A stretch of DNA of 64,000 nt from Pseudomonas sp. M47T1 (lineage in GTDB: Bacteria > Pseudomonadota > Gammaproteobacteria > Pseudomonadales > Pseudomonadaceae), in assembly GCF_000263855.1 (NCBI RefSeq), contig NZ_AJWX01000029.1, positions 19,256-83,255 of the forward strand. The letters are read 5' to 3'. The notes below the pieces were generated by a model. That model was not told the origin of the DNA. It did no database searches and was given only the letters and a program-made list of their open reading frames with translations. Positions 1 to 11,632 of this stretch are shown here, in pieces; position 1 is the stretch's first letter, and every line of letters begins with the position of its first letter. A program made the position numbers and the translations under genes.

Positions 1-738
1 ACAGATCGCACCGAACTCATCTGCATTCAAGGAGGCTCCACCAATGAGCCCCCCATCGATATCCGGCATGCCGAACAGTTCAGCCGCATTGGCCGCCTTC
101 ACGCTGCCGCCGTATAGAAGCCGCACACCTTGCGCGACTTCAGAATTCTCTACTGCAAGTTGTGCGCGAATGGCTGCGTGCACATCTTGCGCCTGCTCTG
201 GCGTTGCCGTCAGACCAGTGCCGATGGCCCATACAGGCTCATAAGCGATCACCGCCTTGGCGAAGGCACCAATGCCCAAGGCATCGATGACACTGCTCAG
301 CTGGCGCCCTACCACCTCCAGGGTCTTGCCGGCTTCGCGCTCCGCCAGTGTCTCGCCGATGCAGAGCACCGGAATCAAGCCACCGGCCTGAGCCGCCTCG
401 AACTTGCGAACCAGCAACTCTTCCTGCTCGCCGATGATCTGGCGGCGCTCGGAGTGACCGATCAGTACAAGCTTGCAACCGGCATCAGCCAACTGAGTCG
501 ACGACACTTCGCCGGTCAGGGCACCTTGCCCGGTTTGCGCTGCGCAGTTCTGCGCACCCACTTCAATCGATGCGCCTTGCAAGCCGTCGATCACTCGCTC
601 GACATGCAGGCTGGGCGGAAACACCGCCACATCAACACCGCCAGGCAGGGCCTCATTTGCAAGACCCTTGAGCAGCTCAGCGACGCTGGCGCGGGTACCG
701 TGCATTTTCCAGTTACCAGCTACCATAGGGCGACGCAT
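1..738 (-). CDS. tpiA: Triosephosphate isomerase (C-terminus cut by window edge)
   Basis: Interconverts dihydroxyacetone phosphate and glyceraldehyde-3-phosphate in the cytoplasm. Reading leftward from the ATG at 738, the protein begins MRRPMVAGNWKMHGT; the Asn and Lys of the GNWKMHG motif are active-site residues. Further on are IGHSERR (catalytic His) and AYEPVWAIGTG (catalytic Glu), then the phosphate-binding LYGGSVKAAN. 246 codons are inside the window; the usual length is about 250, so only the last few residues are missing. It lies 65 bp downstream of glmM in the same direction, probably in one transcription unit. Confidence 0.97.
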   Translation of the reverse strand, partial: MRRPMVAGNWKMHGTRASVAELLKGLANEALPGGVDVAVFPPSLHVERVIDGLQGASIEVGAQNCAAQTGQGALTGEVSSTQLADAGCKLVLIGHSERRQIIGEQEELLVRKFEAAQAGGLIPVLCIGETLAEREAGKTLEVVGRQLSSVIDALGIGAFAKAVIAYEPVWAIGTGLTATPEQAQDVHAAIRAQLAVENSEVAQGVRLLYGGSVKAANAAELFGMPDIDGGLIGGASLNADEFGAIC

Positions 739-803
739 GCTGTACCTCGTCGGTCAAAGTGGGCGCAGATGTTACCCAACGAAGCGACTACTGGCAAGCC
801 GTA

Positions 804-2144
804 TCAGGCGCAAACTTCACTGACGACATTCGCGAGCTCTTCGGCATAGCCGCGCACCGCCTTTTCGTCCTCGCCTTCAACCATTACCCGCACCAGTGGC
901 TCAGTGCCGGATTTGCGCAGCAGCACGCGGCCGCGGCCGGCCATGGCCTCGGTAACGCGCTCGCAGGCCAGCTTCACCGACGGGTGCTCGATGGGGTCTA
1001 CATCGCCACCGGCGAAGCGTACGTTGACCAGTACCTGCGGGCACTTGCGCAGCCCGTGACGGGCATGGGCCAGGCTTTCGTCGCGACGCTTGAGGGCCAG
1101 CAGCACTTGCAGCGCGGCAATGATGGCATCACCGGTGGTGGTGTGCTGGCAGCACACGATGTGCCCCGACGCCTCGCCGCCCAACTGCCATTCACGCTCC
1201 TTGAGCTCGGCCATCACGTAGCGGTCACCGACGTTGGCGCGGGTAAAGGGTATGGACAGCTCTTCCAGGGCCAGCTCAAGGCCCAGGTTGCTCATCAGCG
1301 TACCCACCACGCCACCGTGCAGCTTGCCGCGCTCGTGCAGGTCTCGGGCGATGATGAACAGCAGTTCGTCGCCGTCGACGATGGCGCCGGTGTGGTCCAC
1401 CATCAGCACGCGGTCGCCGTCACCATCAAAGGCAATGCCCAGGTCGGCATGGCCAATCAGCACCGCCGCCTGCAACGCCTCCATGTGGGTGGAACCACAG
1501 TTGTCGTTGATGTTCAGGCCGTCCGGCGCCGCCGACAGTACCGTGACATGGGCGCCCAGCTCGCGGAACACGTTGGGCGCGACCTTGTAGGTAGCACCGT
1601 GGGCGCAGTCGATCACCAGCTTCAGGCCGGCAAAGTCGGTACTGGTAGGCACACTGCTCTTGCAGAATTCGATGTAGCGACCGGCCGCGTCGTTGATACG
1701 CGACACCTTGCCCAGCTTGCTCGACTCGGCAACGGTCATTGGCGCGTCCATCAACTCCTCGATCATCAGTTCGATCTCGTCGGGCAGCTTGGTGCCCTGG
1801 CCCGAGAAAAACTTGATGCCGTTGTCGTCATGGGGGTTGTGCGAGGCACTGATGACAATGCCGGCTTCGGCATGGAAGGTACGGGTCAGGTAGGCGATGG
1901 CGGGCGTGGGCATGGGGCCCAGCAGCATCACATCGGCACCGGCGGCCGACAGGCCGGCTTCAAGCGCCGACTCGAACATGTAGCCGGAAATGCGCGTGTC
2001 CTTGCCCACCAGGACGCGGCAGGCGCCCATCTTGCGGAAGGCCATGCCTGCCGCCCAACCCAGCTTGAGCATGAAGTCGGGGGTAATAGGGTATTCCCCG
2101 ACACGACCGCGAATACCGTCGGTGCCAAAATATTTTCTGCTCAT
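804..2144 (-). CDS. glmM: Phosphoglucosamine mutase
   Basis: Converts glucosamine-6-phosphate to glucosamine-1-phosphate for UDP-GlcNAc, peptidoglycan and LPS synthesis. The 446-residue length matches the family. The N-terminus YFGTDGIRGRVGEYPITPDF is typical of GlmM. The catalytic phosphoserine loop ISASHNPHDDNG is near residue 100, the metal loop FDGDGDR near 240, the sugar-binding GEASGH near 325, and the phosphate-binding RKSGTEPLVRVM in the C-terminal domain. folP lies directly upstream (16 bp), the conserved gamma-proteobacterial ftsH-folP-glmM order. Confidence 0.98.
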   Translation of the reverse strand: MSRKYFGTDGIRGRVGEYPITPDFMLKLGWAAGMAFRKMGACRVLVGKDTRISGYMFESALEAGLSAAGADVMLLGPMPTPAIAYLTRTFHAEAGIVISASHNPHDDNGIKFFSGQGTKLPDEIELMIEELMDAPMTVAESSKLGKVSRINDAAGRYIEFCKSSVPTSTDFAGLKLVIDCAHGATYKVAPNVFRELGAHVTVLSAAPDGLNINDNCGSTHMEALQAAVLIGHADLGIAFDGDGDRVLMVDHTGAIVDGDELLFIIARDLHERGKLHGGVVGTLMSNLGLELALEELSIPFTRANVGDRYVMAELKEREWQLGGEASGHIVCCQHTTTGDAIIAALQVLLALKRRDESLAHARHGLRKCPQVLVNVRFAGGDVDPIEHPSVKLACERVTEAMAGRGRVLLRKSGTEPLVRVMVEGEDEKAVRGYAEELANVVSEVCA

Positions 2145-2160
2145 GTGTGCTCCGTCATTC

Positions 2161-3012
2161 TTATTCAGCGGTTTCTACCGCTGTGATCATCCGTACGACA
2201 TCGGCCGTTTCGGCCACATCGTGAACCCGAAGGATCCGTGCGCCCTTGAACATGGCCAGGGCCGCCAGCGCCAGGCTGCCGTAGAGGCGCTCGGAGACCG
2301 GGCGACCCAAGGCAAGGCCGACGATGCTCTTGCGCGACACGCCGACCAGCAGCGGGCGCCCAAGGGCCTCCAGGGCCTGCATATGCTTGAACAGGCTGAG
2401 ATTGTGCTCATGGGTCTTGGCAAAGCCGAAACCGGGATCGAGGATGATGCGTTCGGCCGGGATACCGGCGGCGGCGCAGGCGCGCATGCGCTCGTGCAAA
2501 AAAACCGTCACTTCGCCGACCAGGTCGTTGTAGTGGGGATTGTCCTGCATGTCGCCCGGCTCGCCCAGCATGTGCATCAGGCACACCGGCAGGCCGGTGG
2601 CAGCCGCAGCGTCCAGAGCGCCGTCACGCTGCAGCGAACGTACGTCGTTGATCAGCCCGGCCCCTACCCGCGCGGTTTCGCGCATGACGGCGGGCGTGGA
2701 GGTGTCCACCGAGATGATGACGTCGATTTCACGGGCAATGGCTTCCACCACCGGCGCCACGCGCTCCAGCTCTTCGAGCGGAGAAACCACGCGGGCCCCG
2801 GGACGGGTGGATTCGCCGCCCACGTCGATCAGCGTCGCACCGGCCGCCACCATGGCTTCGGCATGGCGCAAGGCCACGTCGCGCTGGTTGAAACGACCAC
2901 CGTCGGAGAAGGAATCAGGGGTGACGTTGAGGATACCCATGACATGGGTACGGCTTAAATCAAGAACCCGGTTGCCGCAAGGCAACCGGGTTGGGTACTG
3001 CTTTGAAGTCAT
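2161..3012 (-). CDS. folP: Dihydropteroate synthase
   Basis: Condenses dihydropterin pyrophosphate with p-aminobenzoate in folate synthesis and is the sulfonamide target. The 283-residue TIM-barrel protein carries MGILNVTPDSFSDGG near residue 25, the second signature IDVGGESTRPGA near 62, VDTSTPAVM, LINDVRSLQ, LDPGFGFAKT and VGVSRKS (pterin and phosphate contacts). It follows ftsH with only 8 bp between the ftsH stop and the folP start, so the two are probably co-transcribed. Confidence 0.98.
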   Translation of the reverse strand: MTSKQYPTRLPCGNRVLDLSRTHVMGILNVTPDSFSDGGRFNQRDVALRHAEAMVAAGATLIDVGGESTRPGARVVSPLEELERVAPVVEAIAREIDVIISVDTSTPAVMRETARVGAGLINDVRSLQRDGALDAAAATGLPVCLMHMLGEPGDMQDNPHYNDLVGEVTVFLHERMRACAAAGIPAERIILDPGFGFAKTHEHNLSLFKHMQALEALGRPLLVGVSRKSIVGLALGRPVSERLYGSLALAALAMFKGARILRVHDVAETADVVRMITAVETAE

Positions 3013-3020
3013 GTCGGACC

Positions 3021-4937
<1,917 letters not shown>

Positions 4938-5148
4938 TTCGCTACCCTCTGAAGCCTGCTACCCGCAACCCGCGCAGGTGTGCTTCGCATGATAATCACC
5001 GGCTTAACTTACTACATAACCTGCCTGTCTGCAGGTGCCGTCTGTAACGCTTTGTGAAAACTAGACTAACACGATGTTCATCCCGGCCAGCCAAGGCACC
5101 CGATTGGAAAAAACTATCGGCTACCCCGGCCGGTGCCCGGCCCGCGCC

Positions 5149-5772
5149 TTACGCGCCCTTGTAACCACGCCCCAGCATGTACTGCTCGCGGGAGCGGTCG
5201 CGCGAAGAGTCCGGCTTGAGCATGATCACCTTGTCGAACTTCTTGCGGGCGTCCTTCAGGTACACGTCGAACCCTTCGCCCTGGAAGATCTTGATGACGA
5301 AGTCACCGCCGGGCTTGAGCACGCGCTCGGCCAGGTCCAGCGCCAGCTCGCACAGGAACATGGCCTTGGGCATGTCCACTTCGGGCGTACCACTCATATT
5401 GGGGGCCATATCCGAAATCACAAGGTCCACGTGCGAATTACCCACGGCCTCGAGAATCTGGGCCAGTACCGAATCCTCGGTAAAATCGCCCTGGATGAAG
5501 GTGACGTCGGGGATGCTGTCCATTTCCAGGATATCGGACGCGATCAGGCGACCCTGACCACCGATCAGACGACTGGTCACCTGCGACCATCCGCCTGGGG
5601 CGGCGCCCAGGTCGATCACGCTCATGCCCGGGCGGATCAAACGGTACTTTTCCTGAATTTCGAGCAATTTGTAGCTCGCACGCGAGCGGTATCCGTCCTT
5701 TTGCGCCATTTTGACGTACGGATCGTTGAAATGTTCTTTCAGCCAACCAAGGCTTGTCTTGGAACGCGCCAT
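5149..5772 (-). CDS. rlmE: 23S rRNA 2'-O-methyltransferase (U2552) RlmE/FtsJ
   Basis: Methylates U2552 of 23S rRNA during 50S maturation. The 207-residue Rossmann methyltransferase has the SAM site DLGAAPGGWSQ near residue 55, ASDILEMD, ISDMAPNMSG near 120 and FVIKIFQGEGF near 160, giving the K-D-K-E catalytic set of the FtsJ family. It lies upstream of ftsH in the same direction and is divergent from yhbY across 101 bp, the common order in gamma-proteobacteria. Confidence 0.97.
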   Translation of the reverse strand: MARSKTSLGWLKEHFNDPYVKMAQKDGYRSRASYKLLEIQEKYRLIRPGMSVIDLGAAPGGWSQVTSRLIGGQGRLIASDILEMDSIPDVTFIQGDFTEDSVLAQILEAVGNSHVDLVISDMAPNMSGTPEVDMPKAMFLCELALDLAERVLKPGGDFVIKIFQGEGFDVYLKDARKKFDKVIMLKPDSSRDRSREQYMLGRGYKGA

Positions 5773-5873
5773 TGGGCACCTCGATAATAAGGGTCGTGAT
5801 TAATTGGGCGGATCCACGGGCCCTCGGGTAAAATGGCCGCCATTTTTACAGATTTCAAACAAAGGGTCAGATT

Positions 5874-6182
5874 ATGCCGCTCACTAACGAGCAGAAGAAA
5901 CAGTACAAATCCATTGGCCACGATCTGAAACCAGTTCTGATTGTGGCAGGCAATGGCCTGACTGAAGGAGTTCTCGTCGAACTTGAGCGTGCGCTTGCCG
6001 ATCACGAATTGATCAAAGTCGAGATTCGCTCGGAAGATCGCGAAGCACGTGCCGAAGCCATCGCCGGGTTGTGCAAGGCCGGCCGCGCCGAGCTGGTGCA
6101 GACCATCGGCAAGAAAGCACTGATTTATCGCCGTAACCCGCAGCCTAACAAGCAGCTGTCGAACATCCACCGTTACAAGTGA
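5874..6182 (+). CDS. yhbY: YhbY/CRS1-type RNA-binding protein
   Basis: A 102-residue single CRM domain protein associated with pre-50S ribosomal particles. The core KSIGHDLKPVLIVAGNGLTEGVLVELE, the ELIKVEI strand and the late IGKKALIYRRNP match YhbY (KPVVQVGKNGL...HELIKVKI...IGKTLVLYR). Its own promoter should lie in the 101-bp divergent gap with rlmE. The pairing with rlmE fits a role in large-subunit assembly. Confidence 0.94.
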   Translation: MPLTNEQKKQYKSIGHDLKPVLIVAGNGLTEGVLVELERALADHELIKVEIRSEDREARAEAIAGLCKAGRAELVQTIGKKALIYRRNPQPNKQLSNIHRYK

Positions 6183-6194
6183 TGCTCGCGACGG

Positions 6195-6641
6195 TCAGTG
6201 GCGCGCCTGGCGCGCCCTGCCCGGCACTGGTTGCAGCACCAGCGCAAGGCCTACAAGGCCCAGCGCCAGGTAACAGAACACCTGCCAGCGCAGCGGTTCC
6301 ATCGACCAGCCCGTCACCACGCCGTACAACGCGGCCGCCAGCAAGGCCATGGACAGCAACTGTCCACGCATGTCACGCCACAGGGCGCCAACGCCCAGGG
6401 ACCTGATCAGCACCAACGCCTGCACTACCACACAGAACGCGCAAAAACCGACCAGCAGTGTGCCGATCTGCGCGCCTATGTCCTCGATCAGCACCGGGGC
6501 CAGGCCCACATGGGCCAGCGCCGGCAGCACACCGAGATGCAGGATCCACAAGCCGCCCACCCAGAGTACCTGGGCAAGCTGCCAAAGGGTTGCGCCCGCA
6601 TCAAACGGGCGGCGCTTCTCAAATGTGGCTGACTTCGACAA
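6195..6641 (-). CDS. DUF4149 family inner-membrane protein
   Basis: Small membrane protein of unknown function. Four hydrophobic segments are visible (WQLAQVLWVGGLWILHLGVLPAL; GTLLVGFCAFCVVVQALVLI; LSMALLAAALYGVVTG; VFCYLALGLVGLALVLQPV). The frame stays open far into greA, so the start is uncertain. I chose TTG at 6641, which overlaps the greA end by 23 bp and gives 148 residues; an internal GTG would shorten it. Placement after greA in the same direction suggests translational coupling. The family is usually found next to greA in Pseudomonas. Confidence 0.8.
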   Translation of the reverse strand: MSKSATFEKRRPFDAGATLWQLAQVLWVGGLWILHLGVLPALAHVGLAPVLIEDIGAQIGTLLVGFCAFCVVVQALVLIRSLGVGALWRDMRGQLLSMALLAAALYGVVTGWSMEPLRWQVFCYLALGLVGLALVLQPVPGRARQARH

Positions 6642-7095
6642 TCTCGTACTCGATGACACCGCTAGGGGTCTTGACCGCGACGACGTCGCCTTCCTGCTTG
6701 GCAATCAAGGCACGGGCGATTGGCGAACCGACCGAGATCTTGCCCTGCTTGATGTCGGCTTCGTCCTCACCAACGATCTGGTACGTGACCCGCTCATCGG
6801 TCTCGACGTTGGCGATTTCCACGGTGGTGCCGAAAATCACCTTGCCAGTGTGCTCGATAGTAGTGACGTCGATGACCACGGCATTCTGCATGCGGCCTTC
6901 GATGTCACGGATGCGCGCCTCGACCATGCCCTGCTGTTCGCGGGCGGCATGGTACTCGGCGTTTTCCTTGAGGTCACCCAGTTCACGGGCAGTGCCGATG
7001 TCTTGGCTGAGCTTGGGGCGCACTACCTTGGTCAGGTGAGTATGCTCTTCTTCCAGGGCGCGAGCACCCTGGACGGTCATGGGATATTTGATCAT
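6619..7095 (-). CDS. greA: Transcription elongation factor GreA
   Basis: Rescues backtracked RNA polymerase by stimulating transcript cleavage through the secondary channel. The 158-residue protein has the N-terminal coiled coil with acidic tip (GARALEEEHTHL ... AREQGDLKENAEYHAAREQQ; the D-LKENAEY loop is diagnostic) and the C-terminal FKBP-like domain (VIFGTTVEIAN...YQIVGEDEAD...SVGSPIARALIAKQEGDVV). The start overlaps the carB stop by 4 bp (ATGA), so greA is coupled to carAB. Confidence 0.97.
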   Translation of the reverse strand: MIKYPMTVQGARALEEEHTHLTKVVRPKLSQDIGTARELGDLKENAEYHAAREQQGMVEARIRDIEGRMQNAVVIDVTTIEHTGKVIFGTTVEIANVETDERVTYQIVGEDEADIKQGKISVGSPIARALIAKQEGDVVAVKTPSGVIEYEIVEVSHI

Positions 7096-10000
7096 GCATT
7101 GAGTCCTGCGTGGAGATCCTGCAAGCGACGCACGGTCTTTTCCGGACCAAACTTCAACGCTTCGCAGATCGCTTCGCCAGCAGCAATGGTGGTGGTGCAG
7201 TAGATCTTGTGCTGCAACGCATTGCGACGGATGGAGTAGGAGTCAGCAATCGACTGACGCCCTTCGGTGGTGTTGATGATCAGGGTGACTTGGTCGTTCT
7301 TGATCATGTCGACCACGTGCGGGCGACCTTCGGTCACTTTGTTCACACGGCGTACTTTCAGGCCGGCTTCTTCGATGACGCGCGCGGTGCCGGCAGTGGC
7401 CACCACTTCGAAGCCCAGGGCGATCAGGTCGCGGGCAACGCCAGCCACCAGTGGCTTGTCGTCGTCACGCACGCTGATGAAGGCGGTACCGCCGGTAGGC
7501 AGTACTTCGCTGGCGCCCATCTGGGCCTTGGCGAAGGCTTCGCCGAAGGTGTCGCCGACACCCATGACTTCACCGGTGGACTTCATCTCTGGGCCCAGGA
7601 TAGGGTCCACGCCAGGGAATTTGGCGAACGGGAACACCGCCTCTTTCACGCTGTAGAAGTTAGGAATGATTTCCTTGGTGAAGCCCAGCTCTTTCAGGGT
7701 TTTGCCAGCCATCACGCGGGCGGCGATCATGGCCAGGGAAGTGCCGATGCACTTGGACACGAACGGTACGGTACGCGAGGCGCGCGGGTTGACTTCGATC
7801 ACGTAGATCTTGTCGCCCTGCAGGGCCAACTGCACGTTCATCAGGCCGACAACGCCCAGTTCCAAGGCCATTTTCTTGACCTGCTCGCGCACTTCGTCCT
7901 GCACGTGGGCAGGCAGCGAGTACGGAGGCAGCGAGCACGCCGAGTCACCGGAGTGAACGCCAGCCTGTTCGATGTGCTGCATGATCGCGCCGATCACCAC
8001 GTCGGTGCCGTCGCAGACCGCATCCACGTCCATTTCGATGGCGCAGTTGAGGAAGTGGTCCAGCAGCACCGGGCTGTCGTTGGACACTTGCACCGCTTCG
8101 CGCAGGTAGCGTTTGAGCTCGTCCAGCTCGTAGACGATTTCCATCGCGCGACCGCCCAGTACGTAGGACGGGCGAACCACCAGCGGGTAGCCGATCACGC
8201 CAGCGGCGCGGATGGCTTCTTCTTCGCTGCGCACGGTAGCGTTTGGCGGCTGCAGCAGGTTCAGGCGCTGAACCATCTGCTGGAAGCGCTCACGGTCTTC
8301 GGCGCGGTCAATGGCGTCAGGGCTGGTACCGATGATCGGCACGCCGGCTTCTTCAAGGGCGCGAGCCAGTTTCAGCGGGGTCTGGCCGCCATACTGCACG
8401 ATCACACCTTTTGGCTTCTCGACACGCACCACTTCCAGCACGTCTTCCAGGGTCAACGGCTCGAAGTACAGGCGGTCGGACGTGTCGTAGTCGGTGGACA
8501 CGGTTTCCGGGTTGCAGTTGACCATGATGGTTTCGTAACCATCTTCACGCAGCGCCAGGGCGGCGTGTACGCAGCAGTAGTCGAACTCGATACCTTGGCC
8601 GATACGGTTCGGGCCACCGCCCAGGATCATGATCTTGTCGCGGGTGGACGGGTTGGCCTCGCACTCTTCCTCGTACGTGGAGTACAGGTAGGCGGTGTCG
8701 GTGGCGAACTCGGCGGCGCAGGTGTCAACGCGCTTGTAGACCGGGAAGATCTCCAGCTTGTGGCGGTGACGGCGCAGGTTCTTGTCGGTCACGCCCAGCA
8801 GCTTGGCCAGACGCTGGTCCGAGAAGCCCTTGCGCTTGAGTTTCAGCATCAGGGCCTTGTCGATGTCGGCCAGACCCAGGGTCTTGACCTTCTCTTCGTC
8901 CTTGATCAGGTCTTCGATCTGCACCAGGAACCAGTGGTCGATCATGGTCAGGGCGAAGATTTCGTCACAGGTCATGCCCGAACGGAAGGCGTCAGCCACG
9001 TACCAGATGCGCTCGGCGCCCGGTACGGTCAGCTCGCGCTTCAGAATGCTGTGGAACTCGGGGTTGCTTGGCTCGACTTTAGGGTCCAGGCCGCAAACGC
9101 CCACTTCCAGGCCGCGCAGGGCTTTCTGCAGGGACTCCTGGAAAGTACGGCCGATGGCCATGACTTCGCCCACGGATTTCATCTGGGTGGTCAGGCGGGC
9201 GTCGGCTTTCGGGAATTTCTCGAAGGCGAAGCGTGGCAGCTTGGTGACAACGTAGTCGATGGACGGCTCGAAGGAGGCCGGGGTCTTGCCGCCGGTGATG
9301 TCGTTCTGCAGTTCGTCCAGGGTGTAACCCACGGCCAGCTTGGCCGCGACCTTGGCGATCGGAAAGCCGGTGGCTTTCGAGGCCAGTGCCGAGGAACGCG
9401 ATACGCGCGGGTTCATCTCGATCACGACCATGCGGCCGGTGTCCGGGCAGATGCCGAACTGCACGTTCGAACCGCCGGTTTCCACGCCGATCTCGCGCAG
9501 TACCGCCAGGGAGGCGTTACGCAGGATCTGGTATTCCTTGTCGGTCAGGGTCTGCGCCGGAGCAACGGTGATGGAGTCACCGGTGTGCACGCCCATCGGG
9601 TCGAAGTTCTCGATGGAGCAGACGATGATGCAGTTGTCCTTTTTGTCGCGGACCACTTCCATCTCGTACTCTTTCCAACCGATCAGCGATTCGTCGATCA
9701 GCAGTTCCTTGGTTGGCGACAGGTCCAGACCACGGGCGCAGATTTCTTCGAATTCTTCACGGTTGTAGGCGATACCGCCGCCGGTGCCGCCCATGGTGAA
9801 CGATGGACGGATGATGCAAGGGAAGCCCAGGGTCTCGAGGACCGCGTTGGCTTCTTCCATGGTGTGGGCGATACCGGAACGCGGGCACGCAAGGCCGATG
9901 GACTTCATGGCCTTGTCGAAACGCGAACGGTCTTCAGCCTTGTCGATGGTGTCGGCGTTGGCGCCGATCATTTCCACGCCGAACTTTTCCAGCACGCCTT

Positions 10001-10313
10001 CGCGTTCCAGGTCCAGGGCGCAGTTCAGGGCAGTCTGGCCACCCATGGTTGGCAGCACGGCGTCCGGGCGCTCTTTCTCGATGATCTTGGCAACGGTCTG
10101 CCACTTGATCGGCTCGATGTAGGTGGCGTCGGCCATGTCCGGGTCGGTCATGATGGTGGCCGGGTTGGAGTTCACCAGGATGACGCGGTAGCCCTCTTCG
10201 CGCAGGGCTTTGCAGGCCTGGGCGCCGGAGTAGTCGAATTCGCAGGCCTGGCCGATCACGATCGGGCCGGCGCCGAGAATCAGGATGCTTTTTATGTCTG
10301 TACGTTTTGGCAT
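7092..10313 (-). CDS. carB: Carbamoyl-phosphate synthase large subunit
   Basis: Makes carbamoyl phosphate from bicarbonate, ATP and ammonia delivered by CarA, feeding arginine and pyrimidine synthesis. Two duplicated ATP-grasp halves are visible: the first near residues 1-550 (ILGAGPIVIGQACEFDYSG; MGGTGGGIAYN; EMNPRVSRSSALASKATG) and the second near 555-935 (GGGPNRIGQGIEFDYCC; VEVNPRASRTVPFVSKC). A C-terminal allosteric domain with NTTEGRQS follows. I prefer the ATG at 10313 (MPKRTDIK, about 1073 residues) over the in-frame GTG nine bases upstream. Confidence 0.98.
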   Translation of the reverse strand: MPKRTDIKSILILGAGPIVIGQACEFDYSGAQACKALREEGYRVILVNSNPATIMTDPDMADATYIEPIKWQTVAKIIEKERPDAVLPTMGGQTALNCALDLEREGVLEKFGVEMIGANADTIDKAEDRSRFDKAMKSIGLACPRSGIAHTMEEANAVLETLGFPCIIRPSFTMGGTGGGIAYNREEFEEICARGLDLSPTKELLIDESLIGWKEYEMEVVRDKKDNCIIVCSIENFDPMGVHTGDSITVAPAQTLTDKEYQILRNASLAVLREIGVETGGSNVQFGICPDTGRMVVIEMNPRVSRSSALASKATGFPIAKVAAKLAVGYTLDELQNDITGGKTPASFEPSIDYVVTKLPRFAFEKFPKADARLTTQMKSVGEVMAIGRTFQESLQKALRGLEVGVCGLDPKVEPSNPEFHSILKRELTVPGAERIWYVADAFRSGMTCDEIFALTMIDHWFLVQIEDLIKDEEKVKTLGLADIDKALMLKLKRKGFSDQRLAKLLGVTDKNLRRHRHKLEIFPVYKRVDTCAAEFATDTAYLYSTYEEECEANPSTRDKIMILGGGPNRIGQGIEFDYCCVHAALALREDGYETIMVNCNPETVSTDYDTSDRLYFEPLTLEDVLEVVRVEKPKGVIVQYGGQTPLKLARALEEAGVPIIGTSPDAIDRAEDRERFQQMVQRLNLLQPPNATVRSEEEAIRAAGVIGYPLVVRPSYVLGGRAMEIVYELDELKRYLREAVQVSNDSPVLLDHFLNCAIEMDVDAVCDGTDVVIGAIMQHIEQAGVHSGDSACSLPPYSLPAHVQDEVREQVKKMALELGVVGLMNVQLALQGDKIYVIEVNPRASRTVPFVSKCIGTSLAMIAARVMAGKTLKELGFTKEIIPNFYSVKEAVFPFAKFPGVDPILGPEMKSTGEVMGVGDTFGEAFAKAQMGASEVLPTGGTAFISVRDDDKPLVAGVARDLIALGFEVVATAGTARVIEEAGLKVRRVNKVTEGRPHVVDMIKNDQVTLIINTTEGRQSIADSYSIRRNALQHKIYCTTTIAAGEAICEALKFGPEKTVRRLQDLHAGLNA

Positions 10314-10450
10314 GGTTGTCACTCAAATCTGCAGGTCAGTCGGCAGGCCCTGAGGCGAGCCGCCTTGAACATTCTTTGGCGGCGCCAGGCAGGCAACGTC
10401 CGCTTTTGGCGGGGCCTGCTCGGCGCGCGTTACGCTTCCAACAGCTTCAC

Positions 10451-11587
10451 TCAGCGGCGCTTGGCCATGGCGTCGATGAAGCGGTCGAACAGCGGGGCCA
10501 CATCGTTCGGGCCTGGGCTGGCTTCAGGGTGACCCTGGAAGCTGAACGCGCTCTTGTCGGTGCGCTCGATGCCCTGCAGGGTACCGTCGAACAGCGACTT
10601 GTGGATCGCCCGCACGTTGCCCGGCAGGGTAGCCTCGTCAACGGCAAAACCGTGGTTCTGGCTGGTGATCATCACAACGCCGGTGTCCAGGTCCTGGACC
10701 GGGTGGTTGGCACCGTGGTGGCCGTGGCCCATTTTCACGGTCTGGGCGCCGGAGGCCAGGGCCAGCAACTGGTGACCCAGGCAGATACCGAAAACCGGGA
10801 TCTCGGTTTCCAGCACTTCCTTGATGGCCTGGATAGCGTAGTCGCATGGCGCAGGGTCGCCCGGGCCGTTGGACAGGAACACGCCATCAGGGTTGAGGGC
10901 CAGCACGTCCTTGGCAGGGGTTTGCGCCGGTACCACGGTCAGGCGGCAGCCGCGCTCTACCAGCATGCGCAGGATGTTGACCTTCACGCCATAGTCGTAG
11001 GCAACCACGTGGTAAGGCAGTTCGCTGTCGGCGATTTCCGGGTGGCTGTCGGTGGCCAGGTTCCAGACGCTGGAGCGCCACTGGTAGGCTTGCTTGGTGC
11101 TGACTTCCTTGGCCAGGTCCATGCCCTTGAGGCCTGGAAAACCACGAGCAGCGGCGATGGCCGCTTCTTCGGAAATGTTGTCGCCGGCCATGATGCAGCC
11201 GTTCTGGGCGCCTTTCTCACGCAGGATGCGGGTCAGGCGACGGGTGTCGACACCGGCGATGGCCACAACATTGTTGGCCTTCAGGTAGTCCGACAGCGAC
11301 ATGGTGTTGCGCCAGTTGCTGGCAACCAGGGGCAGGTCACGAATGACCAGGCCGGCGGACCATACGCGGTTCGACTCGGCGTCTTCCGGGGTAGTACCGG
11401 TGTTGCCAATGTGCGGGTAAGTCAGGGTAACGATTTGCTGGGCATAGGAAGGATCGGTGAGAATTTCCTGATAGCCGGTCATTGCGGTGTTGAACACCAC
11501 CTCACCGACAGTCTGGCCGTCGGCGCCAATGGCTTCACCGCGAAAAATGCTGCCATCAGCAAGGGCAAGTATGGCTGGCTTAGTCAA
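10451..11587 (-). CDS. carA: Carbamoyl-phosphate synthase small (glutaminase) subunit
   Basis: Hydrolyses glutamine and channels ammonia to CarB. The 378-residue protein has the N-terminal CPSase_sm domain (LALADGSIFRGEAIG; NTAMTGYQEILTDPSY) and a class-I glutamine amidotransferase domain with FGICLGHQLLALA (Cys nucleophile near residue 268) and the His/Glu of QGHPEASPGP near 350. The start is an unusual TTG at 11587, supported by GGGAGG about 7 bases upstream and the conserved MTKPAILALADGS start. A 137-bp gap separates it from carB. Confidence 0.98.
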   Translation of the reverse strand: MTKPAILALADGSIFRGEAIGADGQTVGEVVFNTAMTGYQEILTDPSYAQQIVTLTYPHIGNTGTTPEDAESNRVWSAGLVIRDLPLVASNWRNTMSLSDYLKANNVVAIAGVDTRRLTRILREKGAQNGCIMAGDNISEEAAIAAARGFPGLKGMDLAKEVSTKQAYQWRSSVWNLATDSHPEIADSELPYHVVAYDYGVKVNILRMLVERGCRLTVVPAQTPAKDVLALNPDGVFLSNGPGDPAPCDYAIQAIKEVLETEIPVFGICLGHQLLALASGAQTVKMGHGHHGANHPVQDLDTGVVMITSQNHGFAVDEATLPGNVRAIHKSLFDGTLQGIERTDKSAFSFQGHPEASPGPNDVAPLFDRFIDAMAKRR

Positions 11588-11632
11588 GAAGACCTCCCGT
11601 AAATAAAACCTGAAAGGGCGATCGCAGGTTGT

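Noticed and set aside
759..2186. 475-codon + strand frame opposite glmM, and similar long frames opposite ftsH, dnaK and the lactate genes
   Set aside because: All are antisense shadows typical of high-GC DNA.
7110..10532. 1140-codon open frame on the + strand opposite carB
   Set aside because: It is a GC-driven shadow of carB, which has full family motifs on the other strand; the antisense product has no recognisable domain.
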